From positions 44,535-108,534 of the forward strand of contig NZ_RDQN01000009.1 in the NCBI RefSeq assembly GCF_003703395.1: a DNA stretch of 64,000 nucleotides, read 5' to 3'. Below are positions 48,255-58,040 of this stretch, piece by piece. Every line of letters begins with the position of its first letter. Positions within the stretch are counted from its first letter, which is position 1. The stretch comes from Pseudoxanthomonas spadix (GTDB taxonomy: Bacteria; Pseudomonadota; Gammaproteobacteria; Xanthomonadales; Xanthomonadaceae). A program made the translations under genes and the position numbers. Under the pieces are notes generated by a model. It had not been told where the DNA came from and made no database searches. It worked only from the letters and a program-made list of their open reading frames with translations.

Positions 48255-48506
48255 ATGCACCAGAAACTTCTTGAGCAGCAGCTGAACCAGCTGCAGGACA
48301 AGGTCATCGCCGGCGTAGAGGCGCCGCTGGAGCAGGCCTTCTTCGACGATTGCGCCGCCGATGCCGCGGCGATCCTGGCGCAGGTGCGCGATGCCACGCA
48401 GGCGCGCCATGCGATCGAGCGGATCGGCGAGATCTTCGATGCGGTGGGCGTGGACGCGCAGCGTCTGCTGTCGGCTGGACAGCGTGGACCGCTGGCGGTC
48501 GACTGA
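48255..48506 (+). CDS. Small hypothetical protein, 83 residues
   Basis: The product MHQKLLEQQLNQLQDKVIAG... is mostly predicted helix, rich in Gln, Ala and acidic residues, without a signal peptide or membrane segment. The ATG at 48255 follows a GAGAGG ribosome-binding site; upstream codons in the frame do not look coding. I do not recognise a family. The stop codon abuts the palindromic element at 48506. Confidence 0.55.
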   Translation: MHQKLLEQQLNQLQDKVIAGVEAPLEQAFFDDCAADAAAILAQVRDATQARHAIERIGEIFDAVGVDAQRLLSAGQRGPLAVD

Positions 48507-48686
48507 GAGGCTGAGAAAAAATCGCCCGCCTACTGCGACCGTCTCCAAACGCCCGTGCCGGCGGCGCGCTGCGGGCAAATCCGGGTCATTTGGCTCACCA
48601 AACTCCCCGGATTTGCCCCCCAACGCACCTTGTCACGAACGCTTGGCGGCGCTCTCGCTACGGCGGTCGAATTTTTCTCAGCCTCT
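48506..48686. repeat. 181-bp palindromic element with AGAGGCTGAGAAAAA termini
   Basis: The ends are inverted copies of AGAGGCTGAGAAAAA, and the centre has GGGCAAATCCGGG facing CCCGGATTTGCCC across about 19 bases. The layout (terminal inverted repeats, inner palindrome, no ORF) matches a small non-autonomous element. It is unrelated in sequence to the three CTAG-bounded 168-bp copies. Only one copy is in the window. It starts at the last base of the upstream ORF's stop codon. Confidence 0.7.
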
Positions 48687-48759
48687 GAGCACGATGCCCG
48701 CGGGCGTCGCACCGGTCGCGCGATGGGGTGAAGGCGCCAGGTGGTGGCTTTGCTGACGC

Positions 48760-49509
48760 TCAATCGCTCTGCAGTTCTGCCACGAAATCGTAGGCATCGC
48801 CGCGATAGAACGAGCGGGTGAATTCCACCACGCGACCATCGGCCAGGAACGCACGCCGCTCGACCAGCAGGCCGGGGGCGCCGGCTTCCAGCTGCAACAG
48901 TTGCGCCGCTTCCTGTTCCAGCGCCACCGCGCGCAGGCGCTGCAGGGCGCGGCGCGGGCGATGGCCGTAGGTATCCAGTGCTTCGTAGAGCGAGCCGCCG
49001 ATGCACTGCGGATCGGGCAGCAGGCTGTGCGGCACCAGGGTGCGTTCGGCCGCGATCGGTGCGCCATCGACATGGCGCAGGCGGGACAGGCGCACCACCC
49101 CGCTGCCGGGCGAAAGATTCAGCGCCATCGCCTCTTCCGGCGTGACCTCGCCGATGCCGCGTTCCAGGAAGGTCACCTGCGGATTGAGCCCGCGCTCGCG
49201 CAGGTCATCGGTGAAGCTGGTCAGGCGCGAGAAGCTGCGCACGATCCGCTCGGACACGAACGTCCCTGCGCCCTGGCGCTGGCTGAGCAGGCCCTGGTCG
49301 ATCAGACCGGACAACGCCTTGCGCACGGTCACCCGCGACAGTTGCAGGCCACCGGCCAGGTCGCGCTCGCTGGGCAGGCCGTGGCCAGGGCCGAGCACGC
49401 CGGTGTCGATCAGGTGCTGGACGGCGCGGCGCAGGCGCAGGTAGGCCAGGGTACGGCTGGTTTCGGCCGACTGCAGGCGCAGGTATTCGGTGGCGATGGC
49501 GGAAAGCAT
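48760..49509 (-). CDS. GntR-family transcriptional regulator with UTRA domain (HutC subfamily)
   Basis: The 249-residue protein has an N-terminal winged helix (LGPGHGLPSERDLAGGLQLSRVTVRKALSGLIDQGLLSQRQGAGTFV, about residues 39-84) and a C-terminal UTRA ligand domain (VRLSRLRHVDGAPIAAERTLVP, FLADGRVVEFTRSFYRGDAYDFVAEL). Such regulators sense sugar phosphates or amines. It is divergent from zwf-pgl, and paired TGGTA repeats flank both promoters, so control of zwf and itself is likely. The ATG at 49509 lies only a few bases after a good -10, suggesting a leaderless transcript. Confidence 0.9.
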   Translation of the reverse strand: MLSAIATEYLRLQSAETSRTLAYLRLRRAVQHLIDTGVLGPGHGLPSERDLAGGLQLSRVTVRKALSGLIDQGLLSQRQGAGTFVSERIVRSFSRLTSFTDDLRERGLNPQVTFLERGIGEVTPEEAMALNLSPGSGVVRLSRLRHVDGAPIAAERTLVPHSLLPDPQCIGGSLYEALDTYGHRPRRALQRLRAVALEQEAAQLLQLEAGAPGLLVERRAFLADGRVVEFTRSFYRGDAYDFVAELQSD

Positions 49510-49516
49510 GCCCGTG

Positions 49517-49545
49517 AAAGTACCAATGAGATACCAAAGTTGCAA
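49517..49545 (-). promoter_or_regulatory. Promoter of the GntR-family gene, with TGGTA direct repeats
   Basis: Read on the minus strand, TTGCAA (49540-49545) and TACTTT (49517-49522) are separated by exactly 17 bp. Two TGGTA copies 11 bp apart (49521-49525 and 49532-49536) lie in the spacer and overlap the -10, as expected for an autoregulatory operator. Confidence 0.5.
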
Positions 49546-49590
49546 TGTACGCGCCATGGTGGGCACAGTCAGGTGCAGGACTGGGACGCG

Positions 49591-49606
49591 TGGTAGCGCG
49601 GTGGTA
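49591..49606 (+). promoter_or_regulatory. Candidate operator upstream of zwf
   Basis: TGGTA at 49591-49595 and 49602-49606 form a direct repeat with the same 11-bp spacing as the pair on the other side of the divergent region, but in the opposite orientation, each pair pointing at its own gene. It is a candidate binding site for the adjacent GntR-family protein. Confidence 0.4.
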
Positions 49607-49651
49607 TCGTCTTGCCCGTTTCCTCATCCGCTTCCGACGAGGCCTTGCCCC

Positions 49652-51132
<1,481 letters not shown>

Positions 51133-51136
<4 letters not shown>

Positions 51137-51849
51137 GCCTGAGCCTTCCCGACAGCCTCGCCCACGTCCACGTCTGTCCCAACCACGAGCTACTGGCCCA
51201 GGCGCTGGCCGCCGCGGTCGCCGACGACCTGCGCGCGGCGCTGGCCGAGCGCGGCCGCGCGGTGCTGGCCCTGTCCGGCGGGACCACGCCGGTGCGCTTC
51301 TTCCAGGCCCTGGCCGAACAGCCGCTGCCGTGGAAGCAGGTCGCCGTGACCCTGGTCGACGAGCGCTGGGTCGACGAAACCAGCGCCCGCTCCAACGCCG
51401 CATTGGTGCGCCAGCACCTGATGTATGGCGCGGCCGCGGTCGCCAGCTTCCTGCCGCTGTACCGCGACTACGGCCACGGCCCGGAACAGGCCCTGCCCGA
51501 ACTGGAAGCGGAACTGGCCCAGCTGCCGCTGCCGCTGGACGTGGCGGTGCTGGGCATGGGCAACGATGGCCACACCGCCTCGTTGTTCCCGGGCGGCGAC
51601 TGGCTCGAACGGGCCCTGGACCCGGCCGGCAGCGCGCGCGTGCTGCCCATGCACGCCGAGGCCGCCGGCGAACCGCGCATCACCCTGACCCTGCCGGTGC
51701 TGGCAGCCGCGCGCCATCTGTACCTGCACATCGAAGGCGAGCACAAAGCCCAGGTGTTGCAGCAGGCGCTGGCTGCCGAGGCCGGTCCGCCGATCGCCAC
51801 GGTGCTGCGCGCGGCCAGGACTCCGGTGCAGATCTACTGGTGTCCCTGA
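51133..51849 (+). CDS. pgl: 6-phosphogluconolactonase, DevB type
   Basis: The 238-residue enzyme hydrolyses the product of Zwf. Family motifs are ALSGGTTPVRFFQAL, VTLVDERWVDE and VLGMGNDGHTASLFPGG. Its ATG lies within the zwf stop (ATGA). Edd and Eda, which would complete Entner-Doudoroff, are not in the window. Confidence 0.94.
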
Positions 51850-51980
51850 AGGGACATCCGCGGCCCTCGGGCCGGGCGCCGGCGCGGCGGATCGACGCAT
51901 GTCCGGCACCGGATCGCCCGCTGCGTCTGCGCTGCCCGGCTCTCATCCCAAGGTGGGGATGCGCGTCCGGCGCTCCTGCT

Positions 51981-51986
51981 TATAAT
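51981..51986 (+). promoter_or_regulatory. Candidate -10 element for the cytochrome c5 gene
   Basis: A perfect TATAAT lies 117 bp upstream of the cytochrome gene's GTG, in otherwise very GC-rich sequence. No good -35 hexamer is visible at 16-18 bp. It would give a leader of about 110 nt. Confidence 0.4.
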
Positions 51987-52102
51987 GCGGGCAGCCGCTT
52001 CCGGAACGGGGGCAGCGACCGGGCGCCCCCACGACCGGAACATTCGTTGGATACCCGAGTGTTTTTCAGCCACGCCGGCGACGGCGCTGCCAAAGGTGGA
52101 CT

Positions 52103-52621
52103 GTGCGCAATTATGACCTGGAGTTTCTCAAGCGCTTCTCGATGGTGATCGGCTTGCTGCTGCTGGTCACGGTGGGGTTGGCGATCGGGGCGTTTTTCCT
52201 GTCCAAGGCGATTCCGCCGGAAGTCTCGCCGGTGGCCGCCAGGCAGACCCAGGCCCGGATCGCACCGGTCGGTGCAGTCTATGCCGGCAGCACCGGCGCC
52301 GCCGCACAGGCCGCCGCCGCGGCGGCGGCGGCCGCTGCCCAGGCCGCCCAGGGCGCCTACGGCGGCACCCTGGACGGCAAGACGATCTACGACCAGCTGT
52401 GCACCGCCTGCCATACCACGGGCGTGGGCATGGCCCCGATGCTGACCCCGGCGGGCCTTGGCGCGCGCCTGTCCAAGGGCAAGGACACCCTGTACAAGCA
52501 TGCCATCGAAGGCTTCACCGGCCCCGATGGCGGGGTGATGCCGCCCAAGGGCGGCAATGCCGGCCTGAGCGAGGAACAGATCCGCGCCACGGTCGACTGG
52601 ATGCTGGAGCAATCGAAGTAA
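52103..52621 (+). CDS. Membrane-anchored cytochrome c5-family protein
   Basis: The 172-residue protein has an N-terminal membrane anchor (about residues 14-35), an Ala/Gln-rich linker (about 64-84) and a single class-I heme domain with CTACH (C100, C103, H104) and the axial Met in GGVMPPKGGN. It probably carries electrons in the periplasm near terminal oxidases. The GTG at 52103 follows an AAGGTGGA ribosome-binding site. A GC-rich hairpin follows the stop. Confidence 0.9.
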   Translation: MRNYDLEFLKRFSMVIGLLLLVTVGLAIGAFFLSKAIPPEVSPVAARQTQARIAPVGAVYAGSTGAAAQAAAAAAAAAAQAAQGAYGGTLDGKTIYDQLCTACHTTGVGMAPMLTPAGLGARLSKGKDTLYKHAIEGFTGPDGGVMPPKGGNAGLSEEQIRATVDWMLEQSK

Positions 52622-52643
52622 TCACCGTCACCAGCGCCTGTTC

Positions 52644-52667
52644 CGACGCCGCCTGCGGGCGGCGTCG
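52644..52667 (+). terminator. Terminator-like hairpin after the cytochrome c5 gene
   Basis: CGACGCCGCC pairs perfectly with GGCGGCGTCG across TGCG, followed by TCGTTTG. The T tract is short, so termination strength is uncertain. Confidence 0.55.
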
Positions 52668-52913
52668 TCGTTTGCGCCCGTTTCCTCCCCGGCTCGGAAA
52701 TGGAGCGGTGCGCATGCCCGCCAATCGCCTGCTGCGATCCTGCCGTTCTGGCCGCCGCGTGCCTGCACCAGTGCGCCCAGCCCGGCGCTGGGCAGGGCGG
52801 TACGGTCAAAGGCACAATGTCGAGGTGCCCGGCACCGATCAGGAGCGCAACGGCGAGGGCCGGTGGCGCAGCGCCGACCACGCCCCGCCGCTGCTGGGAT
52901 TTGATCTTTAGGC

Positions 52914-53774
52914 TCAGCCCATCCCGCGCCCGATCAGGGCGATGGCCAGGATCGCCAGCGGGATCGCCAGCAGGTTGAGCCGGCCCAGGCGTTCGCCGAA
53001 GGCCAGCGCGCCGACCAGCGTACCCAGCAGCACCACGCCGATGTTCATGCTGGCAAACACCGTGGCTGGCGCGCCCGGCAGCGCGCGGTGCGCGCCCAGG
53101 TAGAAGCCGATGTTGCCGAAGTTGAGCAGGCCCAGCAGCAGTCCGCCGGCCAGACTGCGCAGGTCCAGGTGCACGCCCCCGCGCAGCTGGCGCCACAGCT
53201 GCCAGGCCAGCATCGGCACGAAGGCGACGGTGAAGGTGGCCAGCAGCGAGGCCGACAGCGGGGCGCCGTCGGCGGCGATGCGCTTGAACAACACGTCGGT
53301 CGTGGCCCAGCCCACCAGCACCACCAGCGGCAGGCGCCAGTGGCTGGCATCGGCCGCCGCCGCGGCGCGCGGCCGCGCCAACAGGCAGGCAATGGCCGCC
53401 AGGCCCAGCACCAGCCCGGCGATCTGCCAGCCGCCGGCGCGCTGGCCGAACAGGGTGAAGGCCGCGATCAGCGACAGCAGCAGCGACAGGCGCTGGGCGA
53501 TCTCGGTGCGCACGATCCCGGCCCGGCGCACCGAGGCGGCCAGCACCAGAAACAGGCCCGGCAGCAGCAGTCCCAGCGGCAACCACCAGCGCCACGGCGC
53601 ATGTTCGCCGTGCAGGGCCTGCAGCGGCGGGTCCAGCAGGCCCAGCGCCAGCAGCGCGCCAACCAGGTAGTTCCAGGTCACCGCCTGCGGCAGGTCCAGC
53701 CGCAGACGCGGCGCCAGGCGGAACAGGACCGACACGGCCACGCTGCACAGCACGGCCAAGGCAACAAACCACAT
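52914..53774 (-). CDS. DMT-superfamily (EamA-like) transporter
   Basis: The 286-residue protein has about ten membrane segments in two homologous halves, as in EamA-type drug/metabolite exporters. The N-terminal MWFVALAVLCSVAVSVLFRLAPRL begins at the ATG 53774; a TTG at 53795 is possible but weak. The substrate is unknown. A 292-bp stretch between it and the cytochrome gene holds only the hairpin noted at 52644. Confidence 0.82.
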   Translation of the reverse strand: MWFVALAVLCSVAVSVLFRLAPRLRLDLPQAVTWNYLVGALLALGLLDPPLQALHGEHAPWRWWLPLGLLLPGLFLVLAASVRRAGIVRTEIAQRLSLLLSLIAAFTLFGQRAGGWQIAGLVLGLAAIACLLARPRAAAAADASHWRLPLVVLVGWATTDVLFKRIAADGAPLSASLLATFTVAFVPMLAWQLWRQLRGGVHLDLRSLAGGLLLGLLNFGNIGFYLGAHRALPGAPATVFASMNIGVVLLGTLVGALAFGERLGRLNLLAIPLAILAIALIGRGMG

Positions 53775-53904
53775 GGGGCGCAGACCGGTGGGCAAAGAGG
53801 ACGCGCATTATCCCGGCCGGCGCATCGATCAGGGACGCGGGATTCGACCTCAAGCACCCCGAACCCTGGGAAGCTGCGGGCCGCAGGCCCCCCTGATTCC
53901 GGCC

Positions 53905-54237
53905 TCACTGCGGCGGGGCGGCCAGTTCCCTGGCATCCAGCAGGCCGTCGTGGCTGCGGTCCTGCCTGGCAAAGCGCTGGCGCAGCTGCAGGACCAGCGC
54001 GGCGCGCGTGATCGGCTTGCCGCGGCGACCCGGCAGTTCGGCGCCTTCGAGCACGCCGTTGTGGTCGCCATCGCGCTGGTCGAAGGCGTAGCTCATCCAG
54101 GCGATGTATTCGTCCACCCCGACGCGGCCATCGTGGTCGCTGTCCATGCGCGCCAGGTAGTCGGCGGTGCCGGTCGGGACCTGCGCCAGGATCGGCGCGG
54201 CCCAGCAGCCCAGGACCAGGGCCATCAGCCAGCGCAT
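53905..54237 (-). CDS. Small secreted EF-hand protein
   Basis: The 110-residue protein has a signal peptide (MRWLMALVLGCWAAPILAQ) and three EF-hand-type loops: DSDHDGRVGVDEY, DGDHNGVLEGAEL and DRSHDGLLDAREL. It should bind calcium in the periplasm or outside the cell. The ATG at 54237 starts the signal; upstream frame is not signal-like. Function is unknown; bacterial EF-hand proteins often buffer calcium or regulate exported enzymes. Confidence 0.82.
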   Translation of the reverse strand: MRWLMALVLGCWAAPILAQVPTGTADYLARMDSDHDGRVGVDEYIAWMSYAFDQRDGDHNGVLEGAELPGRRGKPITRAALVLQLRQRFARQDRSHDGLLDARELAAPPQ

Positions 54238-54323
54238 GTGCCCGGCGTGCAGCAGGGCCCGGTCTGCGAATGGCGCCGCGGACGGGCCAGGGGCAGGTGC
54301 GCCATTGCAGTGCGATCGGCAGG

Positions 54324-55523
54324 TCAATGCGCCAGCGCGTAACCCTTCAGGCGCTGCGAATAGGCCTGCAGCGCGGCGATTCCGCTTTCCTCGGCCTCCT
54401 TGCACCAGGCCTGCAACTGGCGCAGGCGCTCGGCCGCATCGTGCGAACGCGTCTCCAGCAGCACCGCCAGGCGCTTGCGGTGTTCGACCAGGGCCTGCAT
54501 GCGTGGGCGCTGGGCGACCCAGCGGTTGAGCGCATCGCGTGCCTCGGGCTTGAGCCAGCGGCCGTCATCGACCAGGCCGCGGCGCATGCGGCCGGGCAGC
54601 AGCTGGCGCAGCTTCTGCCCGGCGATGGCCGCTTCCTCGGCCAGGGCCGGCCTGAACACGTTGCGCTGGTAGTCGGTCATGGCCTGGAAACGATGCGACA
54701 GCAGTGCCCTGAGGGTGTCGGCGTCGGGCACGGCGATGTTGGGGCGGATGTCCAGGCGCGGGGCCACCCGCAGCACCTTGGCCAGGCGCAGCGCTTCCAG
54801 GCCCTTGATCGCGGCCCAGCCGATGTCGAACTCCCAGCGGCGCATCGCAAAGCGCGCCGAGCTGGGGAAGGCATGGTGGTTGTTGTGCAGTTCCTCACCG
54901 CCGATCCAGAACCCCCACGGGGTCAGGTTGGTCGAGGTGTCGGCCGATTCGAAGTTGCGGTAGCCCCACCAGTGGCCCAGGCCGTTGATCACGCCGGCGG
55001 CCCAGAACGGGATCCATGCCATCTGGATCGCCCACAGCGCGATGCCCGGCAGGCCGAACAGCGCGAACTGCACCGCCAGCAGCGTCACCGGGCCCCAGCT
55101 GGCCAGCGGCGTGTAGAGCCGGCGTTCGATCCAGTCTTCCGGCGCGCCGCGGCCGTACTGGGCAATATCCTCGCGCTGCCGGCGCGCTTGGCGGTACAGC
55201 TCCACGCCTTGCCAGAACACCTTGCCGATGCCCTTGGCCTGCGGGCTGTGCGGGTCCTGGTCGGTCTCGACCTTGGCGTGGTGCTTGCGATGGATGGCCA
55301 CCCACTCCTTGGTGATCATGGAGGTGGTCAACCACGTCCAGAACCGGAAGAAATGGTTGAGCAGCGGGTGGAAATCCACGCCCCGGTGCGCCTGGCTGCG
55401 ATGCAGGTACAGGGTCACCGAGAAGATGGTCAGCTGGGTGCATACCAGCAGCACCAGCAGCAGTTGCCACCAGCCGAACTGCAGCAGGCCACCGGTGAGC
55501 AGGTCGATCAGGGACGGATGCAT
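54324..55523 (-). CDS. Acyl-CoA (delta-9 type) fatty acid desaturase
   Basis: The 399-residue membrane di-iron desaturase has the three histidine boxes HRSQAHR (about residues 41-47), HRKHH (78-82) and HNNHH (about 210), and four hydrophobic stretches. It inserts a double bond in acyl chains and so controls membrane fluidity. The C-terminal 130 residues are a charged helical extension beyond the core domain. A GGAGGGG ribosome-binding site precedes the ATG at 55523. Confidence 0.92.
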   Translation of the reverse strand: MHPSLIDLLTGGLLQFGWWQLLLVLLVCTQLTIFSVTLYLHRSQAHRGVDFHPLLNHFFRFWTWLTTSMITKEWVAIHRKHHAKVETDQDPHSPQAKGIGKVFWQGVELYRQARRQREDIAQYGRGAPEDWIERRLYTPLASWGPVTLLAVQFALFGLPGIALWAIQMAWIPFWAAGVINGLGHWWGYRNFESADTSTNLTPWGFWIGGEELHNNHHAFPSSARFAMRRWEFDIGWAAIKGLEALRLAKVLRVAPRLDIRPNIAVPDADTLRALLSHRFQAMTDYQRNVFRPALAEEAAIAGQKLRQLLPGRMRRGLVDDGRWLKPEARDALNRWVAQRPRMQALVEHRKRLAVLLETRSHDAAERLRQLQAWCKEAEESGIAALQAYSQRLKGYALAH

Positions 55524-55656
55524 GAAGTTCCCCCTCCAGGGAAGACGGCGCCGGGCAAGGACCCGCCGCACCTGGCCATAATGGCGGCTCTGCCCGCAAA
55601 CTTCACCCGTCGCGCCCGATGGTGTTCAGGCGAGCGCACGGTGTGCCCAGGACCCC

Positions 55657-56478
55657 ATGCTGCCCGTCACCGCTTCCGACCCCGCAACCGAGCCCCTGAT
55701 CGAACTGGACCGCGCCACCGTGGTGCGCGGCGACACCACCGTGCTCGACCAGCTGAGCCTGCGCATCGCGCTGGGCCAGAACACCGCGCTGCTGGGCCCC
55801 AACGGCTGCGGCAAATCCACCTTCATCAAGCTGATCAACCGCGAGCTGTATCCGCTGGCGCGCCAGGGCCAGGCGCCGGTCAAGGTGTTCGGCCAGGACC
55901 GCTGGAACGTGGCCCAGCTGCGCACGCGCCTGGGACTGGTCACCAGCGATGCCACCGGCGACCTGCAGCAGATGCCGCAGCTGCGCGTGGATGAGGCGAT
56001 TGTCACCGGCTTTTTCGCCAGTTTCGTCCTGCCGATCGACCAGCAGGTCACCCCCGCGATGCGCGAGCGCGCCGCCCAGGCGCTGGCGCGGGTCGGCGGA
56101 CAGGGTCTGTCCGGCCGCCTGGTGGCCGAGCTGTCCACCGGCCAGATGCGCCGGGTGCTGATCGCCCGCGCGCTGGTGCACCAGCCGCAGGCGCTGCTGC
56201 TGGACGAACCCACCGCCGGCCTGGACCTGGTGGCCCAGCAGCAGTTCTGCACGCTGATGCGCGCGCTGGCCGGGCAGGGCATCACCCTGGTGCTGGTGAC
56301 CCATCACCTGGAAGAAATCGTGCCGGAGATCGACCGGGTGGTGCTGCTGCAGGACGGGCGCATCGCCGGCGACGGCACGCGCGCGCAGACCCTCACCTCC
56401 AGCCTGCTTTCGCAGGTCTATGGCGGCCCGATTCACGTCCACCTGGACCAGGGCGTCTACCGCGCCGCGGCGCAGTGA
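55657..56478 (+). CDS. ABC transporter ATP-binding protein, orphan
   Basis: The 273-residue ATPase has Walker A GPNGCGKST (about residues 47-55), signature ELSTGQMRRVLIARAL, Walker B ALLLDEPTAGLDLV and H-loop THH. No permease or binding protein is adjacent. It resembles stand-alone ModF/YlmA-like ATPases rather than importer components. Function is unknown. Confidence 0.85.
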   Translation: MLPVTASDPATEPLIELDRATVVRGDTTVLDQLSLRIALGQNTALLGPNGCGKSTFIKLINRELYPLARQGQAPVKVFGQDRWNVAQLRTRLGLVTSDATGDLQQMPQLRVDEAIVTGFFASFVLPIDQQVTPAMRERAAQALARVGGQGLSGRLVAELSTGQMRRVLIARALVHQPQALLLDEPTAGLDLVAQQQFCTLMRALAGQGITLVLVTHHLEEIVPEIDRVVLLQDGRIAGDGTRAQTLTSSLLSQVYGGPIHVHLDQGVYRAAAQ

Positions 56479-56547
56479 GCCGGCCGCCGCGCCTGACATT
56501 CCCACCCTCGGCTCCACCCGAGCGCTGACCCCTCCAGGCCCGCCGCC

Positions 56548-57360
56548 ATGCCCGAACTGCCCGAAGTCGAAACCACCCGCCGCGGCCTGGCCCCGCACCT
56601 GGAAGGGGTGATCGTGCGCGCAGTCCTGCAGCGGCGCGAGGACCTGCGCTGGCCGATCCCCGACCAGATCCGCGCGCACCTGCCCGGGGCGCGGATCGAG
56701 GCGGTGCGTCGCCGCGCCAAGTACCTGCTGCTGGACACCCTGGCCGGCAGCGCGCTGCTGCACCTGGGCATGAGCGGCAGCCTGCGGGTGCTGCCGGCGG
56801 CCACGCCGGTGAAGGCGCACGACCATGTCGACCTGGCCCTGGATGGCGGGCGGGTGCTGCGCTTCAACGATCCGCGCCGCTTCGGCAGCCTGCTGTGGCA
56901 GGCGCCGGGCACCACCCACCCGCTGCTGCAGGGGCTGGGACCGGAGCCGCTGTCGGAGGAGTTCGATGGTGCATGGCTGTTTGCACGCAGCCGCGGCCGC
57001 AGCGCCCCGGTCAAGAGCTTCCTGATGGACCAGCGGATCGTGGTCGGGGTGGGCAACATCTACGCGGCCGAAAGCCTGTTCAGGGCCAGGATCCACCCGC
57101 TGCGCGCGGCCGGCAGGGTCTCCCGCGAACGCTATGAAGCCCTGGCGATGGCGGTAAAGGACATCCTGGCCCACGCCATCCAGCGCGGGGGCACCACCTT
57201 GCGCGATTTCATCAGCCCCGATGGCGTGCCGGGCTATTTCGAGCAGGAACTGTGGGTCTACGGCCGCGGCGGCCTGCCCTGCAAGCGGTGCGCGGCCGCC
57301 CTGAAGCAAGCCCAGGTCGGCCAGCGCACCACGGTCTGGTGCCCGCACTGCCAGCGCTGA
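56548..57360 (+). CDS. mutM: Formamidopyrimidine-DNA glycosylase MutM (Fpg)
   Basis: The 270-residue bifunctional glycosylase/AP-lyase removes 8-oxoguanine. It starts MPELPEVETTRRGL with catalytic Pro2 and Glu3, has the LLHLGMSGSLRV segment, the helix-two-turn-helix VGVGNIYAAESLF and a C-terminal zinc finger CKRC...CPHC. All functional residues are present. Confidence 0.97.
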   Translation: MPELPEVETTRRGLAPHLEGVIVRAVLQRREDLRWPIPDQIRAHLPGARIEAVRRRAKYLLLDTLAGSALLHLGMSGSLRVLPAATPVKAHDHVDLALDGGRVLRFNDPRRFGSLLWQAPGTTHPLLQGLGPEPLSEEFDGAWLFARSRGRSAPVKSFLMDQRIVVGVGNIYAAESLFRARIHPLRAAGRVSRERYEALAMAVKDILAHAIQRGGTTLRDFISPDGVPGYFEQELWVYGRGGLPCKRCAAALKQAQVGQRTTVWCPHCQR

Positions 57361-57453
57361 AAGCAGTGATGCCGCATCGCACCAGCGGGAGATACACCCG
57401 TCACGTTTGCAGGCGGTATAGTCGGCCCCTGCAGCAATGCAAGGAGGGGGTTC

Positions 57454-58023
57454 ATGGAGGGGGGGAGTGATATCACGGTCTGGTTGGATGCCGCGCGTTC
57501 GGGCGACCGCGCCGCGCTGGATCGGGTGCTGTCCACGCTCTACCAGGAACTGCATTCGATGGCCCGGCGCCAGCTGGCCGGCCACCAGGGCCACACCCTG
57601 GACGCCACCGCGCTGGTCCACGAGTCCTACCTGAAACTGCTTGGCGCCCAGGGCGGGGCCAAGTTCGACGACCGCGCGCATTTCTTCGCCTATGCCGCCT
57701 CCTCGATGCGCTCGGTGGTGGTGGACTACGCCCGCAGCCGCCTGGCCCGCAAGCGCGGCGGCGACCTCAAGCGCGTGGCGGAGATCCCCGAGGACGTGGA
57801 AAGCAACCTGCTGCGCCTGGACGAAACCACCCTGGCGCTCAATACCGCGCTGGACCAGCTCTTCGACGCCGATCCACGCCTGGCCAAGGTCGTGGAGATG
57901 CGCTATTTCGCCGGCCTGTCCGAGCTGGAGATCGCCGAGCTGATGCAGCGCTCCGAGCGCAGCGTGCGCCGCGACTGGCAGAAGGCCCGGCTGTTCCTGC
58001 TGGCCGCGATGCAGGACGAGTAA
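57454..58023 (+). CDS. ECF-type RNA polymerase sigma factor, kinase-associated
   Basis: The 189-residue sigma factor has region 2 (LYQELHSMARRQLAGH...DATALVHESYLKLL...HFFAYAASSMRSVVVDYARSRLARKRGG) and region 4 (LAKVVEMRYFAGLSELEIAELMQRSERSVRRDWQKARLFL). This pattern is that of the TIGR02999-like ECF group found beside Ser/Thr kinases. No anti-sigma factor is adjacent; the next gene, 17 bp on, encodes a Ser/Thr kinase, which probably controls it. A very strong ribosome-binding site (AAGGAGGGGG) precedes the ATG, and a TATAGT -10-like hexamer lies at 57417-57422. Confidence 0.9.
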   Translation: MEGGSDITVWLDAARSGDRAALDRVLSTLYQELHSMARRQLAGHQGHTLDATALVHESYLKLLGAQGGAKFDDRAHFFAYAASSMRSVVVDYARSRLARKRGGDLKRVAEIPEDVESNLLRLDETTLALNTALDQLFDADPRLAKVVEMRYFAGLSELEIAELMQRSERSVRRDWQKARLFLLAAMQDE

Positions 58024-58040
58024 AGCGGAGCGCCTGCGCG

